From Morella rubra (taxonomy: Eukaryota > Streptophyta > Magnoliopsida > Fagales > Myricaceae), in NCBI GenBank assembly GCA_003952965.2, contig CM025855.1, positions 8,893,802 to 8,957,801 on the forward strand: 64,000 nt of DNA. Direction: 5' to 3'. Below are positions 47,201-58,364 of this stretch, piece after piece (within the stretch, counting starts at the first letter, position 1; every line of letters starts with the position of its first letter). The position numbers and the translations under genes were made by a program. The notes beneath the pieces are model-generated. The model saw only the letters and a program-made list of their open reading frames with translations. It ran no database searches and was not told the DNA's origin.

Positions 47201-47470
47201 CACAACCTACTTTCAAATATTTTAACTGTAATTTTAACATCTCCATAATTAATCCATTTTATTCATCCTTTTTTAATTCAATGTGACTTGTTTGTTAAAT
47301 CCCTGAAAACTACTATTTTTCTTCCTTAATATACTTAAACCATTTTCGCTAAGTTTTTTTAAAGCCAGTTATCCGGCCTGTATAAGATTAATTCGTGCTG
47401 TAATCCCCGCTTGTGTGCATTCCATTACAATAGGAGAGCCTAGGGGTAAGTACTGGCAAGGGGTGTGACA
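44208..47470 (+). mobile_element. 5' LTR of a Ty3-gypsy element (Tekay/Del-like)
   Basis: Starts TGTAACGCCCCTTCC and ends GGTGTGACA, directly followed by a primer-binding site and gag. At 3263 bp it is in the long-LTR range of chromovirus Tekay/Del elements. It contains a tandem-repeat array (44400-44830). Another TG-start candidate (TGTAATACCC near 44057) exists, so the left boundary is probable rather than certain. No 3' LTR follows in full; only a short piece recurs at 49085-49148. Confidence 0.75.
44340..44835 (+). repeat. Tandem repeat array inside gypsy LTR
   Basis: About fifteen imperfect units of 22-26 bp built on 'gaccccgagcagtttgagct'. On a larger scale, a block starting with a GT run and 'gtgaaaatc.tggtaagtca' occurs twice, at about 44350 and 44520. 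The units drift to a 'cggg.(c/g)tgtttaagc' form at the right edge. Confidence 0.85.
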
Positions 47471-47472
47471 GT

Positions 47473-47484
47473 TGGTGTCAGGGC
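47473..47484 (+). other. Primer-binding site of gypsy element
   Basis: TGGTGTCAGGGC lies two bases after the LTR end. It is a diverged version of the Met-tRNA complement TGGTATCAGAGC used by plant chromoviruses. Confidence 0.65.
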
Positions 47485-47568
47485 ATGGTTTAGAGGTTCA
47501 ATAGCCTAGGCTTGAATCATCATGTGGTGGTGTAGATAGTAACATTGGTGTTATTTCTCAGGGAAGTT

Positions 47569-48549
47569 ATGGCTGAGCCTGTAGGAGATGTGAATCTGAA
47601 TCGGGAACAGGGACAAACGACTTCCGGGTTCAATGCGGAAGAGGTGCTCCAGATTTAGCGGGTTTCATGGCTCAACAAATGAACCAGAACCCCAATCACC
47701 ATGAGGAACGTATCAAAAGGTGTTCCTTTGACCAATTTAACCGTCAGCATCCTACTATATTTAACAGTAAGACTGACCCAATAGCTACTGAGAATTGGAT
47801 TTTGGATATCGGGGAATTGTTTAAAGTGTTGGGTTGCACTGATGAGCAGAAGGTGATATATGCTGCTTATAAGCTGTCTAGGGAAGCAAAAAGATGGTGG
47901 CTATCTAGGAGCGTTTTTCTGGAGCAAGAGCTTCAGGGAGCACCAATTACTTGGGAGAGATTCAAGGTGGAATTTTTAAACCGGTATTTCCTAGATTGGC
48001 TCGGGAAGTTAAGGCTTGAGAATTTTCTAATTTGGTGCAAGGGTTGTTGTCCGTAGAGGAGTATGCGGCCTGATTCATGGAGTTATCACGTTTCGCCCCT
48101 CATCTGATTCCCGATGAGGAAAAGAAAGCACGAAGGTTGGAGGAAGGACTACATTCGAGAATCTTTGATCGAGTGTGTAGTCATAATTTTACTAACTGGG
48201 CCGAATTGGTGGAGCGAGCTGCTATAGTTGAACGTAGCATCCAGAGGAATGCTGCGTTTTATGACCGACAGAAAAAGCATCCTCCACAGCAAGGAAGTGG
48301 TTTTCGAGATCAGCCCCAGGCCAAAAGGTTTGTTCATAGTGGTGGCCAGTGGAAGGGCCAAGGAAGTAATGCTGGAGGTAATACTCCATTTAAGGGTAAT
48401 CAAGGAGCGCTTTGCCCCCATTGTAAGAGGTTCCACTCCGAACAAGAATGTTGTATAGCAAATGGGACTCGCTTCGTATGTGGTCGTCCGAGACATTACG
48501 CTCGGGACTGCCCTAGTAAGCAGAATGGACCCCCTCGTGTGCAGCCCTA
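47569..48549 (+). pseudogene. Gypsy gag, frameshifted
   Basis: The gag start ATG at 47569 (MAEPVGDVNLN) runs into a stop. The capsid continues at 47667-48056 with FDQFNRQHPTIFNSKTDP, the conserved W..DIG, EQKVIYAAYKL, AKRWW and WERFKVEFLNRYF, then shifts frame and resumes at 48077 (FAPHLIPDEEKKARRLEEGL, a plant gypsy capsid C-terminal hallmark). The nucleocapsid has CPHCKRFHSEQEC and a CCHC knuckle, VCGRPRHYARDC, in which the first Cys of the usual C-x2-C is replaced (RFVC). Ends at the stop 48547-48549. Confidence 0.85.
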
Positions 48550-48664
48550 AGTACCAGTAAGGAACAGTAAAGGAGCTACAAATCGTGGAAGACAGCAGCA
48601 AAATACTGTCCCTGCTCGTGTTTTTGCTCTGACGGCAGAAGATGAAGAGGCAAATGATGCGGCG

Positions 48665-49105
48665 GTGTCAGGTATCTTTTTCTTACCTCATAGAGCTGTA
48701 ACTTTTTTGTTTGATTCAGGTGCTACGCATTCTTTTGTTTCTTATGATTGTGGCTTGATAAGTGGGGCAAATTTGGAACCCTTAGAACCGGTATTGGAGG
48801 TAGCCACTCCAGTAGGGGTAGCAAAAATATGTGACAAAGTAGTTAAGGCCTTTCCCATGCCAATAGGAGAGGTGGTTATGCCGGTGAGTTTGATTCTTTT
48901 GCATATGGTAGAGTTTGATATTATTCTCGGCATGGATTGGTTGGCCACATATCATGCCTCTGTTGATTGTTTTAATAAGGAGGTGATATTTAGAATACCA
49001 GGCCAAGAAGAGTATAGATACAAGAGTTCTCAGGGAAAAGCAGTGCCTCGGGTTGTAGCAGCATTGCAAGCTCGGAAGTTGATTCTGAACAGTTTGAGCT
49101 CTTGA
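48665..49105 (+). pseudogene. Gypsy aspartic protease, truncated element
   Basis: The frame carries the retropepsin active site LFDSGATHSFVS (Asp-Ser-Gly) and the conserved ILGMDWLATYHASVDC. This is the protease that normally leads into reverse transcriptase. After about 49084 the sequence no longer looks like a gypsy linker but matches the tandem repeats of the element's own LTR. Everything from RT to the chromodomain is therefore deleted. Confidence 0.85.
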
Positions 49106-49148
49106 CGCCGAGTAGTTTAGTCCTCGACCCCGAGCAGTTTGAGCAGCA
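49085..49148 (+). repeat. Displaced piece of gypsy LTR tandem repeats
   Basis: Three units of the 'cgagcagtttgagct' repeat of 44400-44830 abut the protease frame. This is a fusion point between internal and LTR sequence, followed directly by unrelated DNA belonging to the Sirevirus-like element. Confidence 0.8.
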
Positions 49149-49406
49149 GAGATGAGCATAATAAAATAATACAAGCAGAGATGAGCATAATAAAATAATC
49201 CAATGGAGACATAAAAATGAACAAAGATATCCACTAGATAAAGTAAGTCGAGGTGTTTAGTCAACCAAATAAATACAAGCATAAGAGGACAAACTAAGAT
49301 AAGTACAAAATGGAATGTCCTCTACAAAAACTAGGAAGTCAGCATAGTCACTAATTTCTCCCCTTTTGGCATCATAAAAAAATAGGAGAATGTAGGAGGA
49401 GTAAGG
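49149..49406. other. Short spacer left of envelope-like ORF
   Basis: Contains a near-perfect tandem pair of 'gagatgagcataataaaataat' (about 49149 and 49174). No LTR matching 59831-61140 is present, so the 3' LTR expected here is missing. Confidence 0.5.
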
Positions 49407-50869
49407 TCAAGGGTAATTTTTGGGTTTCTTGATAGGAGGAGGATGCTCGATCTCAAATTTCTTCAGCCAATCCATCCAAGTCGTGGAGAACCAATACGTC
49501 CACTTCAGTACATGAGGATAAAGATTACGATCAGAATCCATCTGCATTTCGGTGGCCTGAACAACATCCTCAGATGATTTTTGCACAAATGTTTGAAGCT
49601 CAACAGAGGTGGCTTTGAATTCATTAACAGTATCTTGAATCACATTGCTAGCCACATGGATGCTATTTGACTTGAAGTTAAGTTGCCTCACATCCTTATC
49701 AAGAGTCCCAAAACGCTCTGTATGAGCACCAAGTATCTTTTAATATCTTCAAACCCCGTCTGCATACAGGTGGCCAATTCTATACTCTTGCCCAATCTCT
49801 TCTGTTCTTCCTTTATCTCATCCATGGAAGCTTCAATGGAATTCAATTGAGGCTCATGAGAACTACCAGCGGCCCTTCGTGAGGAATATCCAATCGGTGG
49901 AGGTGTTTCGGTTCTTGTAGTTGCTTCCTCTTTCTCATCTTCACTCTCTTCTTCAGATTCAGAACCCCCTGCTCCTTCTTTGTAAGGTGTCACAACACCT
50001 TTCCTAACCCATTCTCCATCCTCATTTTGCATAAAACCCATCAACCTAAGAGTTTTCTTGTTATACTCCTTAGATTTTTGGTTTTTCTCTAACTTCCCCT
50101 GTCATATCAACCTCAAGGCATGAAACATGTGAGTGAAAAACATCCATAAGGGAGCCCTTGTTTCTTCTTCTCAGTGGCTGCTTTCATATGATTGAGCATG
50201 AGATGGCCAAGATTCATATGAGTCCGAGTGATCAGACAGTACATAACAAACAATTCGAGAAATGTGATGTACTCAAATTTCTCAGTCCATGGCAAGATGA
50301 TATTACTAACCATATGATGCAAAATCCTTCTATGTATTGACAGATCACTGGCAGTGGGTCTAATCACTTCATTGAGGGTTGGATTATCCAACACAAGCTT
50401 AAGAATGTCTATGGGCTTAACTTCAGACATACCCATCCATCCATAGGCATCAAAGAACTTCTTTCCATCATTAGGGGCAGAGGCCAAAGAATTTAGGGAA
50501 GTAACGGACAAGTCTAATTGCTTCCCATTCACATAAATAGTGGCATCATCATATTTTGAATATTGAAAGTTTGCATAAACCAACTTCACCAAATACACAT
50601 AGCAATCACTTTCAAATTCACAAGAACACCTCATCCCTGATATTCAAACATCTCCTTAAAATCAAACCACTTCACTAAACCACTAAAATCTGCCCAACGT
50701 CCAGCAATAACTTTCTGTTCCTAAAATCTTGCACAAAACGATTCTTACAAAGCCCTGACCTGTAAATGCGGGCCTCTGGAGTAGGAGCAGGTTCTTCAGT
50801 GTTTCTCCCTTTCTTCGTGTCCTTGAACTGACAGAGGAGGCGTTTGATGAGCGGGACGCTTGGAGCGGC
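49407..50869 (-). pseudogene. Sirevirus envelope-like ORF
   Basis: Minus strand, downstream of pol. A start near 50869 (MSSSRSKRP) shifts frame, then a frame rich in conserved positions runs 50634-50113 (VYLVKLVYANFQYSKYDDA, WTEKFEYITFLELFVMYC, HMNLGHLMLNHM). An acidic segment follows at 50044-49688 (ESEEESEDEKEEATTRTE), then a leucine/valine-rich stretch at 49691-49407 (VASNVIQDTVNEFKATSVEL). An ORF of this kind between pol and the 3' LTR is known from Sireviruses such as SIRE1, where it is called envelope-like, though it is not demonstrated to be an envelope. Here it is broken by frameshifts. Confidence 0.7.
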
Positions 50870-51479
50870 TGGAAGACATCTCGGTAGAGGCTGGGAGAGG
50901 AGTTGAAGGCTGTCAGTGATGGCTTTTTGAATAAGGCAGTGGGCAAACGAAATATGTGAGGGAGAGAGAATTTCACGCCGTTTGAGATGGGGAGAAATAA
51001 AGTGCCGACCCCTTTGCCCTAAAGAGTATAAATATGCACATGTGTCCCTCCCGTTTTTTGAAACAGTGCACCCGAAAGATGTGTCGACACACATGTGTAT
51101 TGCACATGTTCCCGAATGCATTTTGAAGGGGCTCTTGGAGGAAGTCTTATGTGTCAACACATGAATGAATGGTGTCGACACATACTTCTCCAGTGAAACA
51201 GCCATGAAAATACCAGAAGTGCTGACACTTGTTTTACCAAGTGTTGACACATGTCATGCAAAAAGAATACATGCAATAATTTCACAAGGAATAAACATGA
51301 TTTTAAAAGGAAACGAACTGAGAGCAATTTAAACACAAAACAAACATGTCCAATGCAATCAATAACATAATTAATATGACAAATCAAGCACAAATCACCA
51401 AATTAATCCAAAGGAAATCTCATTCCAATTTCTTGCGAATAAAGCAAAATCTATCTCATTAAGGGGTTTTGTGAAAATA
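50870..51479 (-). other. Sirevirus spacer between RNase H and envelope-like ORF
   Basis: A non-coding-looking stretch with words such as 'gtgtcgacacacatgtg' (51071) and 'gtgttgacacatg' that recur in the 5' LTR (for example near 60881-60905). A longish open frame (51250-50675 minus) shows no domain and overlaps the start of the envelope-like ORF in another frame. Confidence 0.4.
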
Positions 51480-54104
51480 TCGCCAATTGAAGGCGGTATT
51501 TACAAACTCAAGAACAATATCCCTTTTGAGCATGATCACGAATAAAATGATGTTTAATCTCAATATATTTTGTCCTAGAGTCCTGAATTGGATTTTTAGT
51601 GAGATTTATCGCACTGGTGTTGTCACATTTTATTGGGATGAGAGAATAATGAAGATTAAAATCTTCCAATTGTTGTTTCATCCACAATACTTGTGCACAA
51701 CAATTGCCCGGCAATATACTCGGCTTCCGTAGTTGATAAGCCACAATTTTGTTTCTTACAACACCAAGAGACTAGTGAGGGTCCAAGAAATTGCATGCAC
51801 CACTAGTACTCTTTCTATCAATTTTACAACCGCATAATCCGCATCCGAGTATCCTTGTAAATTAAATTCAACACTCTTGGGATAAAACAAACCAAGATTT
51901 TGAGTGCCAACAAGATATCTAAAAATTCTTTTAACCAGATGAGATTCCTTAGGACAAGATTGAATCTAGCACACATGCATACACTAAACATTATGTCGGT
52001 CTACTAGCAGTAAGATAGAGAAGGAGCCAATCATACCTCGGTATTTGGTTTGGTCACATCTTTACCTTTCTCATCCTTTTCCATTTTTGTAGATGGACTC
52101 ATAGGGGTGCTCATAGGTTTTGAGTTGTCCATACTTGAGAAGATCTCTTGTGTATTTTGCTTGATTGATGAAGATTCCCTCATTGCTTTGTTTGATTTGA
52201 ACCAAGAAAATAGTTCAATTCTCCCATGAGGCTCATCTCAAATTCACCTTGCATAACTTGAGAAAATTCTTGACATAAAGATTCATTAGTAGATCCAAAA
52301 ATAATGTCATCATTTGAACCATTAAAATCATTATTTTTCTTTAGTGAAAAGAGTAGTATCAATTTTACCTCGTGAAAAACCATTTTCAATGAGAAAAGAA
52401 CTTAAACCTTCATACCATGCCCGAGGTGCTTGTTTCAAGCCATAAAGTGCCTTTGTGAGCTTTACACATGATTTGAAAGCTTTTCATCTTCAAAAGTGGT
52501 TGCTCAACATAACTTCTTCAGTGAGGAATCCATTTAGAAAAGCACTTTTTACATCCATTTGAAAGAGTTTAAAATCTTTATAACAAGCAAAAGCAAGAAC
52601 ATGCGTATAGATTCTAAACGAGCAACAGGAGCAAAAGTTTCATCAAAATCAATTCCCTCTTCTTGATTGTAACCTTGGGCTACTAATCTTGCCTTGTTCC
52701 TCACTACAACCCCAGATTCATCCATTTTGTTTCTAAAAACCATACCAATAATTGGATAATCCTTGGGTCTAGGAACTAGATGCCATACTTGGTTTTTCTC
52801 AAATTGTTTTAATTCTCTTCCATAGCATGGATCCAACTTTCATCATCTTTAGCCTCAGAAAGTTCTTAGGCTCAAGTTGAGAAAGTAAGGCAAAATTATT
52901 TGCTTGGTTTAAAGAAGAGCGAGTCTTACCCTTTTCAACATTACCAATAATTTGCAGAGGATGACTCTTGATGTATTTCCAAGACTTTGGTAGATCACCT
53001 TGTTGAACTTCTTCTTGTGCTCTTGAGATCTTGATCTTGTACTGTTTCTTCCTTCTTCATTTATAGCAAGTTTCTCAACCTCTTTGTCAAGATCTATAAT
53101 ATCTTCATCATTCTTTTCACAAGATTGTTAGATTCATCAAAAACAACATGAACTGATTCTTCAACAACCAAAGTACGTTTATTAAAAACACGATAAGCTT
53201 TACTAGAAGTTGAATAACCAAGAAATATACCTTCATCAGCTTTTGCATCAAACTTACCCAAATTGTCCTTGTTGTTGTTGAGCACAAACATTTGCATCCA
53301 AAACATGAAAATAACCAATGTTGGGTTTCTATCATTCCATAGCTCAGTTTTCTTAGAATAGGTCTAATCATGCAACGGTTCATAACATACAACTTGTGCT
53401 AACTGCTTCACCCAGAATATCAGGCAAGTTGTTTTCACAAAGCAAGGTTCTAGCCATTTCTTCAAGAGTCCTATTCTTCCTCTCTACAACACCATTTTGT
53501 TGAGGAGTTCTAGGAGCCGAGAAGTTATGGTTAATACCATTTTCACCACAAAACTTTTCAAAGGAGGAATTTTCAAATTCTTTTCCATGATCACTCCTTA
53601 TGCTAGAAATAGCAAAACCTTTTTCATTTTGAATTCTCTTGCTAAGTTTTTCAAAAGCATGAAAAGCCTCATCTTTATGAGCTAGGAATAGAACCCATGT
53701 GAATCTACTGAAATCATCAACAACAACAAAGCCATAACGTTTGCCACCCAAACTCAATGTTCGGGTTGGACCAAATAAGTCCATGTGTAGAAGTTGAGTG
53801 GCCTAGAAGTGGACACACATTTTTTTAAAAGAATTTTGGTTTGTTTGCCTTTTGACAAGCTGCACAAATTTTGTCCTTTTCAAAAAAAGATAGGCAAACC
53901 CGAAACAAGATTCTTTTTGGCTAGTTTTGAAATCAAGTCCATGCTTGCATGAGCAAGCCTTCTATGCCACAACCAACTATCTTTGTCATTTAGAGCATGC
54001 TCTCTAAATGAACAATGTACACATTTTCAAATCTATGTCCAACAAACAAGACTTTCTTGCTTTCAATATTTCAACAAGACATTGATGATTCAAAAATGAG
54101 TTTC
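51480..54104 (-). pseudogene. Sirevirus pol, copy C (RNase H, RT, integrase, pre-integrase)
   Basis: Minus-strand order: pre-integrase remnant (about 54000-53930), integrase at 53784-53380 (MDLFGPTRTLSLGGKRYGF, SDHGKEFENSSFEKF, VVERKNRTLEEMA), linker to 53094, RT at 52836-52180 ([35 protein letters not shown]), and RNase H at about 51790-51508 (ILPGNCCAQVLWMKQQ, KCDNTSAINLTKNPIQ). It is nearly identical to copy A (55513-57700) but differs by many short deletions, often one to a dozen bases, which destroy the frame. It is the only copy with the full RNase H end. Confidence 0.85.
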
Positions 54105-55512
54105 ATACCTTGTGTTTCTCATCTTGAGTTGTCCATACTAAATCTTTTGAGGAGATCTCTTGTATACTTTGCTTGATTGATGAAGATGCCCTCATTGCTT
54201 TGTTTGATTTGAAGGCCAAGAAATAGTTCAATTCTCCCATGAGGCTCATCTCAAATTCACCTTGCATGACTTGTGAGAACTCTTGACATAAAGATTCATT
54301 AGTTGATCAAAAATAATGTCATCGATATAAATTTGAACCATTAGCAATTCATTATCTTTTTCTTTAGTGAAAAGAGTAGTGTCAATTTTACCTCGTGAAA
54401 AATCATTTTCAATGAGAAAAGAACTTAAACAATCATACCATGCCTGAAGTGCTTTTTTCAAGCCATAAAGTGCCTTTGTGAGCTTGTACACATGATTTGA
54501 AAGCTTTTCATCTTCAAAGCCCGGTGGTTGCTCAACATACACTTCTTCCGTGAGGACTCCATTTAGGAATGTACTTTTTACATCCATTTGAAAGAGTTTA
54601 AAATCTTCATAGTAAGCGAAAGCAAGTAACATACATATAGATTCTAAACGAGCAACAGGAGCAAAAGTTTCATCAAAATCAATCCCCTCTTCTTGATTGT
54701 AACCTTGGGCTACTAATCTTGCCTTGTTCCTCACTACAACCCCGGATTCATCCATTTTGTTTCTAAAAACCCACTTTGTACCAATAATTGGATAATCATG
54801 GGTCTAGGAACTAGATGTCATACTTGATTTTTCTCAAATTGTTTTAATTCCTCTTCCATAGCATGGATCCAACTTTCATCATCTTTAGCCTTAGAAAGTT
54901 CTTAGGCTCAAGTTGTGAAAGTAAGGCAAATTATTTGCTTGGTTTATAGAAGAGCGAGTGCTTACCCCCTTTCAACATTACCAATAATTTACTGAGAGGA
55001 TGACTCTTGATGTATCTCCAAGACTTTGGTAGATCATTGTTGACTTGTTGACCTTCTTCTTGTGATTCTTGAGATGCTTGATCTTGTACATGTGTTTCTT
55101 CCTTAACTTCATTTATAGCAAGTTTCTCAACCTCTTTGTCAAGATCTATAACATCTTCATCATTTCTTTTCACAAGATTGTTAGATTCATCAAAAACAAC
55201 ATGAACATTCTTCAACAACTAAAGTACGTTTATTGAAAACACGATAAGCTTTACTAGAAGTTGAATACCCAAGAAATATACCTTCATCAGCTTTTGCATC
55301 AACTTACCCAAATTGTCCTTGTTGTTGTTGAGCACAAAGCATTTTCATCCAAACACATGGAAATAATAATGTTAGGTTTTCTATCATTCCATAGCTCATA
55401 TGGAGTTTTCTTAAGAATAGGTCTAATCATGCAACGATTCATAACATTTGTGCTAATTGCTTCAGCCCAGAATTCAGGCAAGTTGTTTTCACATAGCAAG
55501 GTTTAGCCATCT
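54105..55512 (-). pseudogene. Sirevirus pol, copy B (RT and integrase C-terminal part only)
   Basis: An RT frame at 54755-54246 ([61 protein letters not shown]) is preceded by the linker (55218-54931) and the end of integrase (55499-55299: PILKKTPYELWNDRKPN). It starts and stops abruptly: near 54105 it meets copy C pre-integrase sequence, and near 55512 it meets the RNase H side of copy A. It matches copies A and C with a few substitutions and several small deletions. Confidence 0.85.
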
Positions 55513-56540
55513 CTTGGTTGCTGTGATTCTTCCTTGTAAATTAAATTCAAGCACTCTTGGGATAAAACAAGCCAAGATTTTGAGTGCCAACAAGATATCT
55601 AAAAATTCTTTTAACCGCAAGAGATGAGATTCCTTAGGACAAGATTGAATCTAGCACACATGCATACACTAAACATTATGTCGGTCTACTAGCAGTAAGA
55701 TAGAGAAGGAGCCAATCATACCTCGGTATTTGGTTTGGTCACATCCTTACCTTTCTCATCCTTTTCCATTTTTGTAGATGGACTCATAGGGTGCTCATAG
55801 GTTTTGAGTTGTCCATACTAAATCTTTGAGAAGATCTCTTGTATATTTTGCTTGATTGATGAAGATTCCCTCATTGCTTTGTTTGATTTGAAGACCAAGA
55901 AATAGTTCAATTCTCCCATGAGGCTCATCTCAAATTCACCTTGCATAACTTGAGAAAATTCTTGACATAAAGATTCATTAGTAGATCCAAAAATAATGTC
56001 ATCGACATAAATTTGAACCATTAAGCAATTCATTATCTTTTTCTTTAGTGAAAAGAGTAGTATCAATTTTACCTCGTGAAAAACCATTTTCAATGAGAAA
56101 AGAACTTAAACTTTCATACCATGCCCGAGGTGCTTGTTTCAAGCCATAAAGTGCCTTTGTGAGCTTGTACACATGATTTGAAAGCTTTTCATCTTCAAAG
56201 CCCGGTGGTTGCTCAACATACACTTCTTCGTGAGGATCCATTTAGGAATGCACTTTTTACATCCATTTGAAAGAGTTTAAAATCTTTATACAAGCAAAAG
56301 CAAGTAACATGCGTATAGATTCTAAACGAGCAACAGGAGCAAAAGTTTCATCAAAATCAATTCCCTCTTCTTGATTGTAACCTTGGGCTACTAATCTTGC
56401 CTTGTTCCTCACTACAACCCCAGATTCATCCATTTTGTTTCTAAAAACCCATTTTGTACCAATAATTGGATAATCCTTGGGTCTAGGAACTAGATGCCAT
56501 ACTTGGTTTTTCTCAAATTGTTTTAATTCCTCTTCCATAG
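55513..56540 (-). pseudogene. Sirevirus RT, copy A
   Basis: Frames 56538-56257 ([55 protein letters not shown]) and 56241-55818 ([45 protein letters not shown]) give the central RT including the YVDD box. Left of 55818 the start of the RT/RNase H connection continues to 55530 and then stops at the junction with copy B. Two small frameshifts separate the frames. Confidence 0.85.
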
Positions 56541-58364
56541 CATGGATCCAACTTTCATCATCTTTAGCCTCTAGAAAGTTCTTAGGCTCAAGTTGAGAAA
56601 GTAAGGCAAAATTATTTGCTTGGTTTATAGAAGAGCGAGTGCTTACCCCTTTTCAACATTACCAATAATTTGCTGAAGAGGATGACTCTTGATGTATCTC
56701 CAAGACTTTGGTAGATCATTGTTGACTTGTTGACCTTCTTCTTGTGATTCTTGAGATCTTGATCTTGTACATGTGTTTCTTCCTTATCTTCATTTATAGC
56801 AAGTTTCTCAACCTCTTTGTCAAGATCTATAATATCTTCATCATTTCTTTTCACAAGATTGTTAGATTCATCAAAAACAACATGAACTGATTCTTCAACA
56901 ACCAAAGTACGTTTATTAAAAACACGATAAGCTTTACTAGAAGTTGAATAACCAAGAAATATACCTTCATCAGCTTTTGCATCAAACTTACCCAAATTGT
57001 CCTTGTTGTTGTTGAGCACAAAACATTTGCATCCAAAACATGAAAATAACCAATGTTGGGTTTTCTATCATTCCATAGCTCATATGGAGTTTTCTTAAGA
57101 ATAGGTCTAATCATGCAACGGTTCATAACATGACAACTTGTGCTAACTGCTTCAGCCCAGAAGTAATCAGGCAAGTTGTTTTCACATAGCAAGGTTCTAG
57201 CCATTTCTTCAAGAGTCCTATTCTTCCTCTCTACAACACCATTTTGTTGAGGAGTTCTAGGAGCCGAGAAGTTATGGTTAATACCATTTTCACCACAAAA
57301 CTTTTCAAAGGAGGAATTTTCAAATTCTTTTCCATGATCACTCCTTATGCTAGAAATAGCAAAACCTTTTTCATTTTGAATCCTCTTGCTAAGTTTTTCA
57401 AAAGCATGAAAAGCCTCATCTTTATGAGCTAGGAATAGAACCCATGTGAATCTACTGAAATCATCAACAACAACAAAGCCATAACGTTTGCCACCCAAAC
57501 TCAATGTTCGGGTTGGACCAAATAAGTCCATGTGTAGAAGTTGAAGTGGCCTAGAAGTGGACACCACATTTTTGGGCTTAAAAGAGGTTTTGGTTTGTTT
57601 GCCTTTTTGACAAGCTGCACAAATTTTATCCTTTTCAAAAAAAGGTTAGGCAAACCCGAAACAAGATTCTTTTTGGCTAGTTTTGAAATCAAGTCCATGC
57701 TTGCATGAGCAAGCCTTCTATGCCACAACCAACTATCCTTGTCATTTAGAGCTGAAAAACATTTTATATTTTCTGAGGAGATGCTCTCTAAATGAACAAT
57801 GTACACATTTTCAAATCTATGTCCAACAAACAAGACTTTCTTGCTTTCAATATTCTCAACAAGACATATTGATGATTCAAAAATGACTCGGTTTTCCTTG
57901 TCACATAATTGACTAATACTTAAGAGATTATGCTTTAAGCCATCAACAAAAAGTACATTCTCAATAATGGGATTAGGATACATACCAATGCTACCAACAC
58001 CAAGTATTTTTCCTTTGCCATTGTCACCAAAAGTAACCGAACCCTTTCCCTTGAGACAAAGAGAGTTAAACCAACTCTTGTCTCCGGTCATGTGCTTGGA
58101 GCATCCACTATCAAGAACCCAATGTTCCTTGGTTTCATTGGACTTCAAGCACTCCTGCAAAAAGAATCAATTCTTGATCTTTGGTACCCAAATCTTTTTG
58201 GGTCCTTTGGTGTTAGAAATAAATTCCTTCACCTTGTCCTTTTGGATCCACACAAATTTGATCCCATGAGTGGATTTCTTTCTAGTTGGACAAGTGTGTG
58301 AAATGTGTCCATTCTTTCCACAAAAGTTGCATAATGTAAATGATGGAGATGATTTTGTGATCAT
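56541..58364 (-). pseudogene. Sirevirus zinc knuckle, protease and integrase, copy A
   Basis: Minus strand: second zinc knuckle CNFCGKNGHISHTC (about 58331-58290) ending in KKIWVPK; protease HWVLDSGCSKHMTGDKSW (about 58120); pre-integrase DSWLWHRRLAHASMDLISKL near 57740; integrase 57567-56851 with D (HMDLFGP), D (RSDHGKEF) and E (GVVERKNRT) of the DDE triad and the WAEAVSTSC helix; linker 57019-56612 (GIFLGYSTSSKAYRVFNKRT). This is the cleanest copy, with only a few frame changes. DDE integrase inserts element cDNA into host DNA. The protease cuts the polyprotein. Confidence 0.88.

Noticed and set aside
48149..49282. Minus-strand frames of 150 and 166 codons
   Set aside because: They are antisense to the gypsy gag and protease, which carry clear capsid, knuckle and active-site motifs.
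53497..57432. Plus-strand frames at 53497-53685 and 57244-57432
   Set aside because: They are mirror frames of the Sirevirus integrase on the minus strand and appear twice only because that region is duplicated.
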